Part shown: positions 1 through 6,343 of the stretch, in pieces
Numbering within the stretch: position 1 is the first letter of the stretch
Layout of the letters: each line of letters starts with the position of its first letter
The notes under the pieces: generated by a model
The model's database searches: none
What the model was told of the DNA's origin: nothing
The model's input: the letters and a program-made list of their open reading frames with translations, nothing else
Program-made: the position numbers and the translations under genes
From: Acidimicrobium sp. UBA3029
GTDB taxonomy: Bacteria > Actinomycetota > Acidimicrobiia > Acidimicrobiales > Ilumatobacteraceae
Direction of reading: 5' to 3'
NCBI GenBank assembly: GCA_002367695.1
Contig: DFDK01000035.1
Location: 1-13,814 of the forward strand
Length of the DNA: 13,814 nucleotides

Positions 1-32
1 CCAATTCGTTTTACAATCAAGAAACTCTTTGC

Positions 33-1613
33 ATGAACCCATTAGTAGTGGTCACCAGTGCGCAAGGCTGCACCATTAAAGATTTGCTACAGACCGCCCG
101 ATCACTGGCAGACAGCTCAAATCGTCCGACACATTGGGTCGTCGTCGGCGGCAGTTTCAATTTGACAAAATTATCGCGCCACCGTTCAATGAAAAAGACA
201 ACAATCGTGATCTCCGACGATTTCTCAAACCCTGCACTCACTCTGCAATCTTCAACAGTCGTGTTTTTGCGTGCCGGCGACACAATTGCTTCTGATGCAC
301 TTTCTCTCGTTGCGCAACACACCGATCAGCACGACCTCATTTATGGTGACTCGGCACACGGTCGTGCGAGAAAGTTCGAGGAACCATCAAAAGCGCGTCG
401 ACCACAATGGTCCCCTGAACGACTGCGCTCACACAACTATGTTGGCGACTTACTGGCTGCTTCACAGTCAGTTATTACTACGACAACTAGAGATCTTGAT
501 GGCGGACTTGCAGCGCTTGCCACACTGCATGAACACGATCGATCTCTTCGGCTCTTTGACGCGTCCGAGTCTCCGCACCGGATTGCTCATGTGCTGTATC
601 ACTCCAGCCAAGAGCGCATGGTGCCAACTGCTTCGCTCGATGCCGTACAGCAACATTGCGCACGAACTGGCATTGATGCAGTCTGCACCATTGACGAAAA
701 GATGCGTACAGTGCGTGTTAAACGGCGTTTGCGCTCACAGCCAAAAATCAGCGTGATCGTGCCCACCCGAGGCACAACAGAAAATCTGAAAGGTAACCAG
801 GTTGTTTTGGCTGCCCATGCAATCAAAACTTTGATCGACAACAGCACATATCAAAATTTCGACGTCGTTGCAGTGCTCGACGGTGTCACCCCAAGTGAAG
901 GACGCCAAGCAATAATCAACGCAGGCGGTGATCGCCTCAAGATTGTCGACTATGACCGCCCATTCAATTTTGCCGAAAAGATCAATCTCGGTGCAGTTTG
1001 TAGCGATGCAGATTTTCTCTTATTACTTAACGACGACACCGAGATCATCACTGCAGATGCACTCGAGACACTTGTTGGAATTCTTGAAGACCAAACAGTC
1101 GGTATGGCCGGACCAATGTTGCTCTACGAAGACATGACAATTCAGTCGGCTGGGCACATCCTCAACCCCGTGCCATTTGATTTGTATCGCGAACGCGAAC
1201 TGACATGCACTGGCGCACAGCACTTGTTACAGGTACAACGCGAAGCATCTGGCCTCATCGCGGCCTGCGTACTTGTTCGACGGAGTGTTTTTGACGAGGT
1301 TGGCGGGCTTTGCACACTTTTTCCGTCCAACTACAACGATGTTGATTTCGGCCTCAAGATTCAAGACGCTGGTCATCGAGTTGTGTGGACACCGCACGCC
1401 CAATTTCATCACTTCGAATCAAAGACCCGCACGCCCAAATTACAAACTTTTGAAGTTGCAACAATCGGTTCCCGATGGCGCGACAAATTAGAAGACGACC
1501 CGTATTTCAACCCGCATCTCGAGCGCTACATCGATATTTGGAAAGAGAATGTGATGGGTCAGAGGTCTGTACTTGATGCGCTTGGGCCAACTGCGCCTAT
1601 TGCCTCAAAATAA
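33..1613 (+). CDS. Family 2 glycosyltransferase (surface polysaccharide / O-antigen type)
   Basis: A 526-residue protein with a full GT-A glycosyltransferase domain in its C-terminal half. It begins at KISVIVPTRGT (about residue 238), carries the nucleotide-sugar/metal motif LLLLNDDTE (about 331–339), and ends with the usual GACVLVRR-like, NDVDFGLK and VVWTPHAQFHHFES segments. The N-terminal part (about 1–230) resembles the end of a second GT domain, with VVFLRAGDT, DLIYGDS, PQWSPERLRSHNYVGD and AHVLYH. This is the tandem layout of large O-antigen and rhamnan-type transferases, but the first domain is short and its nucleotide-binding strands are poorly preserved. It probably transfers an activated sugar to a cell-surface glycan at the cytoplasmic membrane face. 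The frame is open to the window's left edge, so the true start could lie upstream. I chose ATG 33 because MNPLVVVTSA reads as a natural first beta strand. TACAAT at 12–17 could be a -10 for a very short leader. The sugar and the acceptor cannot be inferred. Confidence 0.85.
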   Translation: MNPLVVVTSAQGCTIKDLLQTARSLADSSNRPTHWVVVGGSFNLTKLSRHRSMKKTTIVISDDFSNPALTLQSSTVVFLRAGDTIASDALSLVAQHTDQHDLIYGDSAHGRARKFEEPSKARRPQWSPERLRSHNYVGDLLAASQSVITTTTRDLDGGLAALATLHEHDRSLRLFDASESPHRIAHVLYHSSQERMVPTASLDAVQQHCARTGIDAVCTIDEKMRTVRVKRRLRSQPKISVIVPTRGTTENLKGNQVVLAAHAIKTLIDNSTYQNFDVVAVLDGVTPSEGRQAIINAGGDRLKIVDYDRPFNFAEKINLGAVCSDADFLLLLNDDTEIITADALETLVGILEDQTVGMAGPMLLYEDMTIQSAGHILNPVPFDLYRERELTCTGAQHLLQVQREASGLIAACVLVRRSVFDEVGGLCTLFPSNYNDVDFGLKIQDAGHRVVWTPHAQFHHFESKTRTPKLQTFEVATIGSRWRDKLEDDPYFNPHLERYIDIWKENVMGQRSVLDALGPTAPIASK

Positions 1614-2017
1614 TCCAAGTGTGCACTCACCACATGCACAATGTCCACATCATCGAGTATTTCAATTCGTGCTTCGGCGGCTTTTCCAAGTAAATATGCA
1701 GTCAATTCATCTTCGGCGATAATCACTGATTCAGTGATGTCTTGTCGACGATCAGTCACATCTTGTGGCTGTAATCCTTTTGACTCGAGCCAAGCCATGT
1801 GCATCGCCAACATTTTGCGTAGCTCTGCGTAGGTTAAACGCGCCTGAGATTCACTTGGCAATCTGTCCGCAACAAATGATGTTGCTTCATCTATGTCGTA
1901 GATGACTCGCGGCGCTAACGCATCGAGTCGATGTGCTTCACGCCCAATCACGGTTGCAGCAATAACGAATACAGCGAGCGCTGCAACAATCGCAAAAACA
2001 ACGGTTACCCAGTTGAT
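1559..2017 (-). CDS. Small membrane-anchored protein of unknown function, non-canonical start
   Basis: I do not recognise a characterised family. From position 2017 the frame reads (M/I)NWVTVVFAIVAALAVFVIAAT, a single N-terminal membrane helix, then about 125 mostly soluble, acidic, helix-rich residues (VIYDIDEATSFVADRLP, LTYAELRKMLAMHMAWLE) ending LDYFEAIGAVGP. This suggests a short cytosolic domain anchored in the membrane. No ATG, GTG or TTG lies between the upstream dehydrogenase stop codon (2036–2038) and the helix. The first ordinary start is GTG at 1951, which would remove the anchor. ATC at 2017 sits where an ATG would be expected, six codons after the stop, so I propose it as a rare start or a mutated ATG. 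The frame is the same as that of the upstream dehydrogenase. The 3' end overlaps the convergent glycosyltransferase by 55 bp. The ORF looks real because the predicted helix is intact and followed by charged residues; the start is uncertain. Confidence 0.6.
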   Translation of the reverse strand: MNWVTVVFAIVAALAVFVIAATVIGREAHRLDALAPRVIYDIDEATSFVADRLPSESQARLTYAELRKMLAMHMAWLESKGLQPQDVTDRRQDITESVIIAEDELTAYLLGKAAEARIEILDDVDIVHVVSAHLDYFEAIGAVGPSASSTDL

Positions 2018-2035
2018 AGCCCAACCGCCGACTAA

Positions 2036-3151
2036 TTAGATGCCGATGCGTTGCGCAAGCAACTCGCGATGATACGTCGGATCACCGAAGAGCAACTCGC
2101 TCGACTTTGCGCGCTTGAAGTACAAGTGTGCTGGGTGCTCCCATGTAAAGCCGATACCACCATGAATCTGAATGTTCTCGGCGGCTGCGTGAAAGTAGGC
2201 CTCTGAGCAATATGCCTTTGCCAACGATGCAACAGACGCAAGCTCATCGTTCATTTCTGCTGCACACCACATGCCGTAGTACGCGGCAGATTTTGCCGAC
2301 TCAACTTCAAGCAACATGTCTGCACACTTGTGCTTTATAGCCTGGAACGAACCGATTGGACGACCAAATTGCACACGTACCTTGGCGTACTCAACTGCCA
2401 TCTCAAGCACTTTTTGCGCTCCACCCACTTGCTCAGCTGCAAGTGCAACTGCTGCCAAGTCAAACACTTGACTCAAGACGTCCCAGCCCTTGCCTTCTGT
2501 GCCAACCAAAGTTGCAGGAGTTGCATTGAACTCCAACTTGGCTTGCTTGCGGGTTTGGTCCATCGTGGAAAGCGAAGTGCGGGTAAGGCCTTTTGCGCTG
2601 CTGTCTACCGCAAACAACGAGACACCTTTGCCCGTGCGTGCTCCAACAATGATCAAACTTGCAGTTGAACCATCGATCACGAACATCTTGGTTCCGGTCA
2701 GAGTGAAATCGCTTCCACTGCCCTTGGCTTCCATCGTGATTCCCTTTTCGTCCCACTTGCCAGATGGCTCAGTAGTCGCAAGAGTTGCAATAGTTTCTCC
2801 AGCAGCAATACCTGGCAAATACTTTTTCTTAGCGGCTTCGTCGCCACTCAGCAACAATGCGTTTGCTGCGAGTACAACACTCGAGAAAAATGGTGCGCAC
2901 AACAACGCGCGTCCCATCTCTTCAAGCACCACGCCAAGTTCGATAAAACTAAATCCAGAACCACCAAACTCTTCAGGAATCGACAAGCCCTGAAGACCCA
3001 TCTGCTCGCCCATTTGCGACCACACGGCAGGATCAAAACCGCTTTCGGTTTCCATCTGCTCGCGTACGGCAGTTTCTGGAGATTTGCTCTCCAAAAATGC
3101 GCGGACTGTTTTACGGAGTTCTTCTTGTTCTTCTGAGAATGCAAAGTTCAT
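2036..3151 (-). CDS. Acyl-CoA dehydrogenase (FadE family)
   Basis: A 371-residue flavoprotein of normal family length, expected to oxidise an acyl-CoA thioester to the 2-enoyl-CoA and pass electrons to electron-transferring flavoprotein in the cytosol. The N-terminal helical domain (about 1–115) includes LSIPEEFGGSGFSFIELGVVLEEMGRALL cut across 57–84. The middle beta domain has ATTEPSG (125–131), the usual flavin-proximal segment. The C-terminal helical domain has RVQFGRPIGSFQ (259–270) and QIHGGIGFTWEHP (328–340). By eye, the position of the catalytic Glu of medium-chain enzymes (the YEGT motif) is Phe355, and the isovaleryl-type Glu position is Ala233. Glu240 in the AAEQ stretch is the best candidate base. 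The pattern resembles actinobacterial FadE proteins of steroid, side-chain or branched-acid degradation, some of which work as heteromers. The substrate is unknown. A 20-bp inverted repeat lies 1 bp before the ATG, and a small membrane-protein frame follows directly after the stop. Confidence 0.92.
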   Translation of the reverse strand: MNFAFSEEQEELRKTVRAFLESKSPETAVREQMETESGFDPAVWSQMGEQMGLQGLSIPEEFGGSGFSFIELGVVLEEMGRALLCAPFFSSVVLAANALLLSGDEAAKKKYLPGIAAGETIATLATTEPSGKWDEKGITMEAKGSGSDFTLTGTKMFVIDGSTASLIIVGARTGKGVSLFAVDSSAKGLTRTSLSTMDQTRKQAKLEFNATPATLVGTEGKGWDVLSQVFDLAAVALAAEQVGGAQKVLEMAVEYAKVRVQFGRPIGSFQAIKHKCADMLLEVESAKSAAYYGMWCAAEMNDELASVASLAKAYCSEAYFHAAAENIQIHGGIGFTWEHPAHLYFKRAKSSELLFGDPTYHRELLAQRIGI

Positions 3152-3152
3152 G

Positions 3153-3172
3153 TGATCAATTCTGCTTGATCA
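3153..3172 (-). promoter_or_regulatory. Inverted repeat at the acyl-CoA dehydrogenase start, candidate operator
   Basis: Perfect 7-bp arms TGATCAA and TTGATCA are separated by 6 bp and begin 1 bp upstream of the dehydrogenase ATG. The size and symmetry fit a dimeric repressor site such as those of TetR-type regulators of fatty acid genes. The position would let a bound protein block initiation or early elongation, or the RNA could fold over the start codon. No Shine-Dalgarno sequence is visible here. The dyad is read directly; its role is inferred. Confidence 0.5.
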
Positions 3173-3196
3173 GGAACGACACACGCCAATCGGTAG

Positions 3197-3214
3197 GTGT
3201 ACACAGGCGTACAC
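3197..3214 (+). promoter_or_regulatory. Inverted repeat upstream of the antitoxin gene, candidate autoregulatory operator
   Basis: Arms GTGTAC and GTACAC are separated by 6 bp, and the left arm is part of the self-complementary octamer GTGTACAC (3197–3204). The right arm overlaps TACACA at 3210–3215, which sits 17 bp upstream of TACCCT and could be its -35. Antitoxin–toxin complexes of VapBC type usually bind such palindromes over their own promoter, so this is the likely autoregulation site of the downstream pair. Confidence 0.55.
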
Positions 3215-3238
3215 AAATGAGGTATTTTCGGCTACCCT
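3210..3238 (+). promoter_or_regulatory. Promoter of the first toxin–antitoxin operon, apparently leaderless
   Basis: TACACA (3210–3215) and TACCCT (3233–3238) are separated by 17 bp. The ATG of the antitoxin starts 7 nt after the -10, where transcription would be expected to begin, and there is no clear Shine-Dalgarno sequence. The mRNA probably starts at or next to the start codon, a common arrangement in actinobacteria. Confidence 0.45.
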
Positions 3239-3245
3239 GAGTTGT

Positions 3246-3524
3246 ATGCGCAGCATAGGAATCCGCGAGTTACGAGAGCGTTCATCCACGTTTATCAAGC
3301 GTGCGGGTGCTGGTGAGCAGATGATTATTACCGTCAGTGGCGATCCAGTTGCCACCCTTGGTCCCTTCACTCCATCTGTAGTTCAGACCATTACTCTGAC
3401 CGAACTTGTTGCCAACGGTGCAGTGGTTGCGCCTCGAAGACGCGACAAATATCAGCTACCGAAGGCAATCACTTTCAATAGTGGCTCGCGAATCGACCAG
3501 ACATTGCGCGAGGTACGCGGATGA
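3246..3524 (+). CDS. Type II antitoxin, Phd/YefM-like (VapB partner of the following VapC)
   Basis: A 92-residue protein with the Phd/YefM antitoxin fold in its first half: IGIRELRERSSTFIKRAGAGEQMIITVSGDPVATLGP (split over residues 4–40) matches the family pattern of an 'LR..L...I..V..GE...VT..G.PVA.L' core. This part dimerises and binds DNA. The C-terminal half is basic (PRRRDKYQLP) and should be the flexible segment that wraps the toxin. Its stop overlaps the toxin's ATG by 4 bp, typical of coupled antitoxin–toxin translation. The upstream inverted repeat is the likely operator. The role is to neutralise the VapC nuclease and repress the operon. Family recognition is by motif only. Confidence 0.85.
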   Translation: MRSIGIRELRERSSTFIKRAGAGEQMIITVSGDPVATLGPFTPSVVQTITLTELVANGAVVAPRRRDKYQLPKAITFNSGSRIDQTLREVRG

Positions 3525-3925
3525 CAATCATGCTCGACACAAGTGCGCTCGTCGCCCTACACACCAGCGGTATTGCCCGAGCAATCATCCATGAAGCGAT
3601 CAAGAGTGATGTCGACTGGTGCGCAAGTGCGCTCGCGCTCACCGAAGCGATGTCAATCATTGATCGCATGTCAGAACAAGAATTTGTGCGACACGATCTC
3701 GAAGATGCAATTCGCCACACATGGGATTATGTTTCAATTGTGCCAGTTGACCAACGATGCCTTGACGAAGCAGCAATTCTTGTTCGCCAGCAGCCCCTGC
3801 ATATCTCTGATGCAATCCATTTAGCTGCCGCTACACGTTTACCCAAGCCCGTTAAGTTTGTGACGTTCGATCCAGCCCAAATCCCAGTTGCTCTCTCGCT
3901 TGGTTTTGACGTGGTGTCATCATGA
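3521..3925 (+). CDS. vapC: VapC-like PIN-domain toxin (ribonuclease)
   Basis: A 134-residue PIN-domain protein, the usual VapC length. The acidic Mg-binding residues are all visible: Asp6 (MLDTSAL), Glu42 (ALTEAMS), Asp97 (ISDAIHLAAA) and Asp117 (TFDPAQ). Members of this family cut RNA, often tRNA or rRNA, and arrest growth when released from the antitoxin. The ATG overlaps the antitoxin gene's end by 4 bp, and its own stop overlaps the next gene's ATG by 4 bp. The toxin is therefore coupled on both sides, the second time to an unrelated hydrolase, which is unusual for a toxin–antitoxin pair. The intact active site suggests a working toxin. The RNA target cannot be told from sequence. Confidence 0.9.
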   Translation: MTIMLDTSALVALHTSGIARAIIHEAIKSDVDWCASALALTEAMSIIDRMSEQEFVRHDLEDAIRHTWDYVSIVPVDQRCLDEAAILVRQQPLHISDAIHLAAATRLPKPVKFVTFDPAQIPVALSLGFDVVSS

Positions 3926-4539
3926 CCACAACGCTGCACTGGAACGACAGCAACGTCGAAGTGCACAAACTTATAGTTGGTCCATACGACAACAATGTTT
4001 TTGTTATTCGATGCCGAGCGACAGGCGATGCAGTTCTGATCGACGCAGCAAACGAACACGAGAAGTTGCTCGAGTTGTGCACGCAACTTGGCGTACGCCG
4101 TGTGCTTGAAACCCACGGCCATTGGGATCACATTCAGGCAATACCTGCCATGCGTGAAGCCGGTTACGAAGTTGCAGTGACTGCAGCCGATGCACCGCGC
4201 CTCAAAGATGTTGGATATGACGTGTTTATTGATGATGCCGAAGTGATCGAGGTGGGCAACTTGCGCCTACTTGCTATTCACAACCCTGGCCACACAGAGG
4301 GTTCAATTTCGTTTGCAGTGGCCGATACCCCGCTGCTGTTTACTGGCGACACATTGTTTCCCGGCGGCCCAGGCAATACCGCGTTAGAGGGTGGTGATTT
4401 TGCAACCATAATTCAGTCGATCGACAACAAACTCTTTACATTTCCGCCGGACACCATTGTGTTGCCCGGTCATGGCCTCGATACCACTATTGGCGCCGAA
4501 CGACCGCACCTACAAACCTGGGTCGATCGCGGCTGGTAG
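3922..4539 (+). CDS. Metallo-beta-lactamase-fold hydrolase (glyoxalase II-like)
   Basis: A 205-residue MBL-fold protein with a complete set of metal ligands: THGHWDH (His65, His67, Asp69, His70), His124 in NPGHTEGS, Asp143 in FTGDTLF and His184 in LPGHG. The layout and the LFPGGPGN segment resemble glyoxalase II-like thioesterases that hydrolyse a glutathione- or other thiol-linked acyl compound. It lacks the C-terminal helical domain of classical glyoxalase II, so the substrate is open. No signal peptide is visible, so it should be cytosolic. Translation appears coupled to VapC through ATGA, and the desaturase begins 10 bp after the stop, so it is probably expressed from the antitoxin promoter. 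Cofactor and substrate are inferred from the family only. Confidence 0.88.
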   Translation: MTTTLHWNDSNVEVHKLIVGPYDNNVFVIRCRATGDAVLIDAANEHEKLLELCTQLGVRRVLETHGHWDHIQAIPAMREAGYEVAVTAADAPRLKDVGYDVFIDDAEVIEVGNLRLLAIHNPGHTEGSISFAVADTPLLFTGDTLFPGGPGNTALEGGDFATIIQSIDNKLFTFPPDTIVLPGHGLDTTIGAERPHLQTWVDRGW

Positions 4540-4549
4540 ACAATTAGTA

Positions 4550-5530
4550 ATGAACATGGTTCCTGACTCTGCGGTTTTTATCGAAATCGGTGGTGACGAC
4601 AAGATCCTCTCAAATGGCCACCCCGCATCGCAGTGGCGCACCGAGTTGCGGCACATTCCAAATCTCCGTAACGCAATATCTATTGCATCTATTTACGTAC
4701 AGACAGTCGGCATTATTTGGACAGCACTAGCGTTGCGCAACCCCATCACATATGTCATTGCTTTTTTGCTCATGGGTCGTGCTCATGCGCAGCTGCTTGC
4801 ACTGATGCACGAGTCGGTGCACCGACTGCTGTTTCGTAAACGCAAACTCAACGACTTCGCGGGTCGTTGGTTACTCGGGTACATGTCATTTGTAAACACT
4901 GATGGATATCGGTACGTACATATGGCACATCACCGCGAAGAGTTTGGGCCAAATGAACCAGACATTCCGCTATATGCCAACTACCCCATCACGCGTGCAA
5001 GTTTTTGGCGCAAAATGCGTCGCGACGGGCTTGGTAGCACAGGTTTTCGAATGTTGCGCGGACAGTTCGTCTCGGTTTTTAATAAAAAATTGCCAGATCA
5101 AAATGTGCAGCAAAATACTCAGCGCAAAATATTTGCCCTGCATACCGTTCTGCTCATTCTTTCCGTAATCTTTGTAAACCCCTGGGTGTACGCGATGTTG
5201 TGGCTACTGCCGTACATCACGGTGTGGCGCGTAATGAACAGGCTGCGATCTATAGCCGAGCACGGTGGCTTGCGCGCCGACTCAGACCGCCGAGTCACCA
5301 CACATTCAGTCAAACAACACCTATTTTCAAGCTTCTATTTTGTGCCGTTCAATCTCGGTTGGCACATCGCGCACCACACTGACTCTGGCATTCCATTTCG
5401 CTCATTGCCCAAATATCACCGCCAACTTCGAGCATCCGGTTTTGTCACAGATGCCTACGAATACGGCAGTTATCTGGCCATTTGGCGCGCCCTTCGCTCC
5501 CGGCCCAAGTCACTTACCAACGCGAAATAA
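4550..5530 (+). CDS. Membrane fatty acid desaturase
   Basis: A 326-residue integral membrane di-iron enzyme that introduces a double bond into an acyl chain at the membrane. The three histidine boxes are present: HESVH (87–91), HMAHH (124–128) and HIAHH (272–276), with an extra His238 in AEHGG. Hydrophobic segments at about 43–60, 65–82 and 196–226 fit the family's paired helices. The frame opens further upstream (an in-frame codon at 4457 lies inside the hydrolase gene), but the ATG at 4550 is preferred: it follows the hydrolase stop by 10 bp and avoids an 83-bp overlap. ATG 4556 is also possible, and no good Shine-Dalgarno sequence decides between them. Coupled translation with the hydrolase is likely. 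Position and substrate (lipid-bound or CoA-bound acyl, or a carotenoid-like compound) are unknown. It is followed by the dyad in front of sufC. Confidence 0.88.
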   Translation: MNMVPDSAVFIEIGGDDKILSNGHPASQWRTELRHIPNLRNAISIASIYVQTVGIIWTALALRNPITYVIAFLLMGRAHAQLLALMHESVHRLLFRKRKLNDFAGRWLLGYMSFVNTDGYRYVHMAHHREEFGPNEPDIPLYANYPITRASFWRKMRRDGLGSTGFRMLRGQFVSVFNKKLPDQNVQQNTQRKIFALHTVLLILSVIFVNPWVYAMLWLLPYITVWRVMNRLRSIAEHGGLRADSDRRVTTHSVKQHLFSSFYFVPFNLGWHIAHHTDSGIPFRSLPKYHRQLRASGFVTDAYEYGSYLAIWRALRSRPKSLTNAK

Positions 5531-5554
5531 TTAACACTACGCAGGTAGTGCTAA
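5531..5554 (+). promoter_or_regulatory. Dyad at the -35 region of the suf promoter
   Basis: Ten-bp arms with one mismatch (core CACTAC / GTAGTG) flank the 4-bp centre GCAG. It begins right after the desaturase stop and ends where the -35 of the sufC promoter would sit, 17 bp before TACAAT. No T-run follows, so a terminator is less likely than a binding site for a regulator. An iron-sulfur sensing regulator of SufR or Rrf2 type is the natural candidate, by inference only. Confidence 0.5.
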
Positions 5555-5571
5555 TCCCCAAAACGCCTCAA

Positions 5572-5577
5572 TACAAT
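5572..5577 (+). promoter_or_regulatory. -10 box of the suf operon, leaderless start
   Basis: TACAAT matches the -10 consensus at five of six positions and lies 7 nt before GTG 5585. No Shine-Dalgarno sequence precedes that codon or the earlier ATG at 5576. The ATG at 5576 overlaps the -10 itself and would fall outside the transcript. A leaderless mRNA starting at GTG 5585 explains both facts. Confidence 0.5.
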
Positions 5578-5584
5578 GAACTCC

Positions 5585-6334
5585 GTGACCGAATTGTTCA
5601 GAGTTGACGAACTGCATGCCAAGCCAATTGAGGGCGACACCGAGATCTTGCGCGGTCTTTCGCTCATGGTCAACGAGGGCGAAGTTCACGCGATCATGGG
5701 GCCAAATGGCTCCGGTAAATCCACTCTCGCTAACACACTTCTTGCCTCCCCCGAATACCAAGTCGTTTCCGGTCGCGTGTTTTACAAAGGTGACGACATC
5801 AGCCAGTGGCCTACCGATGCTCGTGCCAAGGCCGGGATCTTTTTGGGTTTTCAATATCCGCAAGAAATTGCTGGTGTGTCCGTCATTCAATTCCTGCGTC
5901 AAGCACTCTCAGCTCGCAAAGGCATCGACTTGTCGGTTCTTGAACTACGACTTTCTGCAATGTCTTGGATGAAACGATTGGGAATGGATTCGACGTTTGT
6001 TGATCGCTACCTCAACGAAGGTTTTTCGGGCGGGGAAAAAAAGCGTAACGAGATCATGCAGATGGCAATTCTTGAGCCCGAGCTTGCAATCTTGGACGAA
6101 ACCGATTCTGGCCTCGACATCGATGCATTGCGCATCGTCGCGCAAGGTATTCGCGAAGTTCGCAAAGAACGACCAAAGATGGGCATCGTTCTGATCACCC
6201 ACTATCAACGACTACTCGACGAACTACAACCAGACTTCGTACATATTTTGATTGATGGTCGCATCGTCAAATCGGGTGGCATGGAAATTGCGGAAGAGCT
6301 CGAAAAATCTGGCTACGAGTCGTACAAAGAATAA
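5585..6334 (+). CDS. sufC: SufC, ATPase of the SUF iron-sulfur cluster assembly scaffold
   Basis: A 249-residue ABC-type ATPase from GTG 5585 (252 from the alternative ATG 5576). It shows Walker A GPNGSGKST (39–47), the Q-loop (FQYPQEIAGV), the SufC-type signature SGGEKKRNEIMQM (148–160), Walker B with catalytic Glu (LAILDETDSGLD, Asp171-Glu172) and the switch His206 in ITHY. SufC hydrolyses ATP to drive conformational change in the SufBCD scaffold on which Fe-S clusters are built in the cytosol. The GTG start gives MTELFRVDELHAKP, which lines up with the usual SufC N-terminus, and it sits 7 nt after a good -10. Its partners SufB and SufD are not adjacent; a desaturase lies upstream instead. 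sufS follows after 9 bp. Confidence 0.95.
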   Translation: MTELFRVDELHAKPIEGDTEILRGLSLMVNEGEVHAIMGPNGSGKSTLANTLLASPEYQVVSGRVFYKGDDISQWPTDARAKAGIFLGFQYPQEIAGVSVIQFLRQALSARKGIDLSVLELRLSAMSWMKRLGMDSTFVDRYLNEGFSGGEKKRNEIMQMAILEPELAILDETDSGLDIDALRIVAQGIREVRKERPKMGIVLITHYQRLLDELQPDFVHILIDGRIVKSGGMEIAEELEKSGYESYKE

Positions 6335-6343
6335 GTACTGATC

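Noticed and set aside
17..322. Minus-strand open frame opposite the glycosyltransferase
   Set aside because: Composition and lack of any family pattern mark it as a shadow of the real gene on the other strand. The same applies to the many other short antisense frames in the window.
4457..4549. Longer N-terminus for the desaturase starting at 4457
   Set aside because: It would overlap the hydrolase gene by 83 bp, and the extra residues (CCPVMASIPLLAPNDR) are the hydrolase's coding sequence read in another frame. ATG 4550 gives a normal desaturase.
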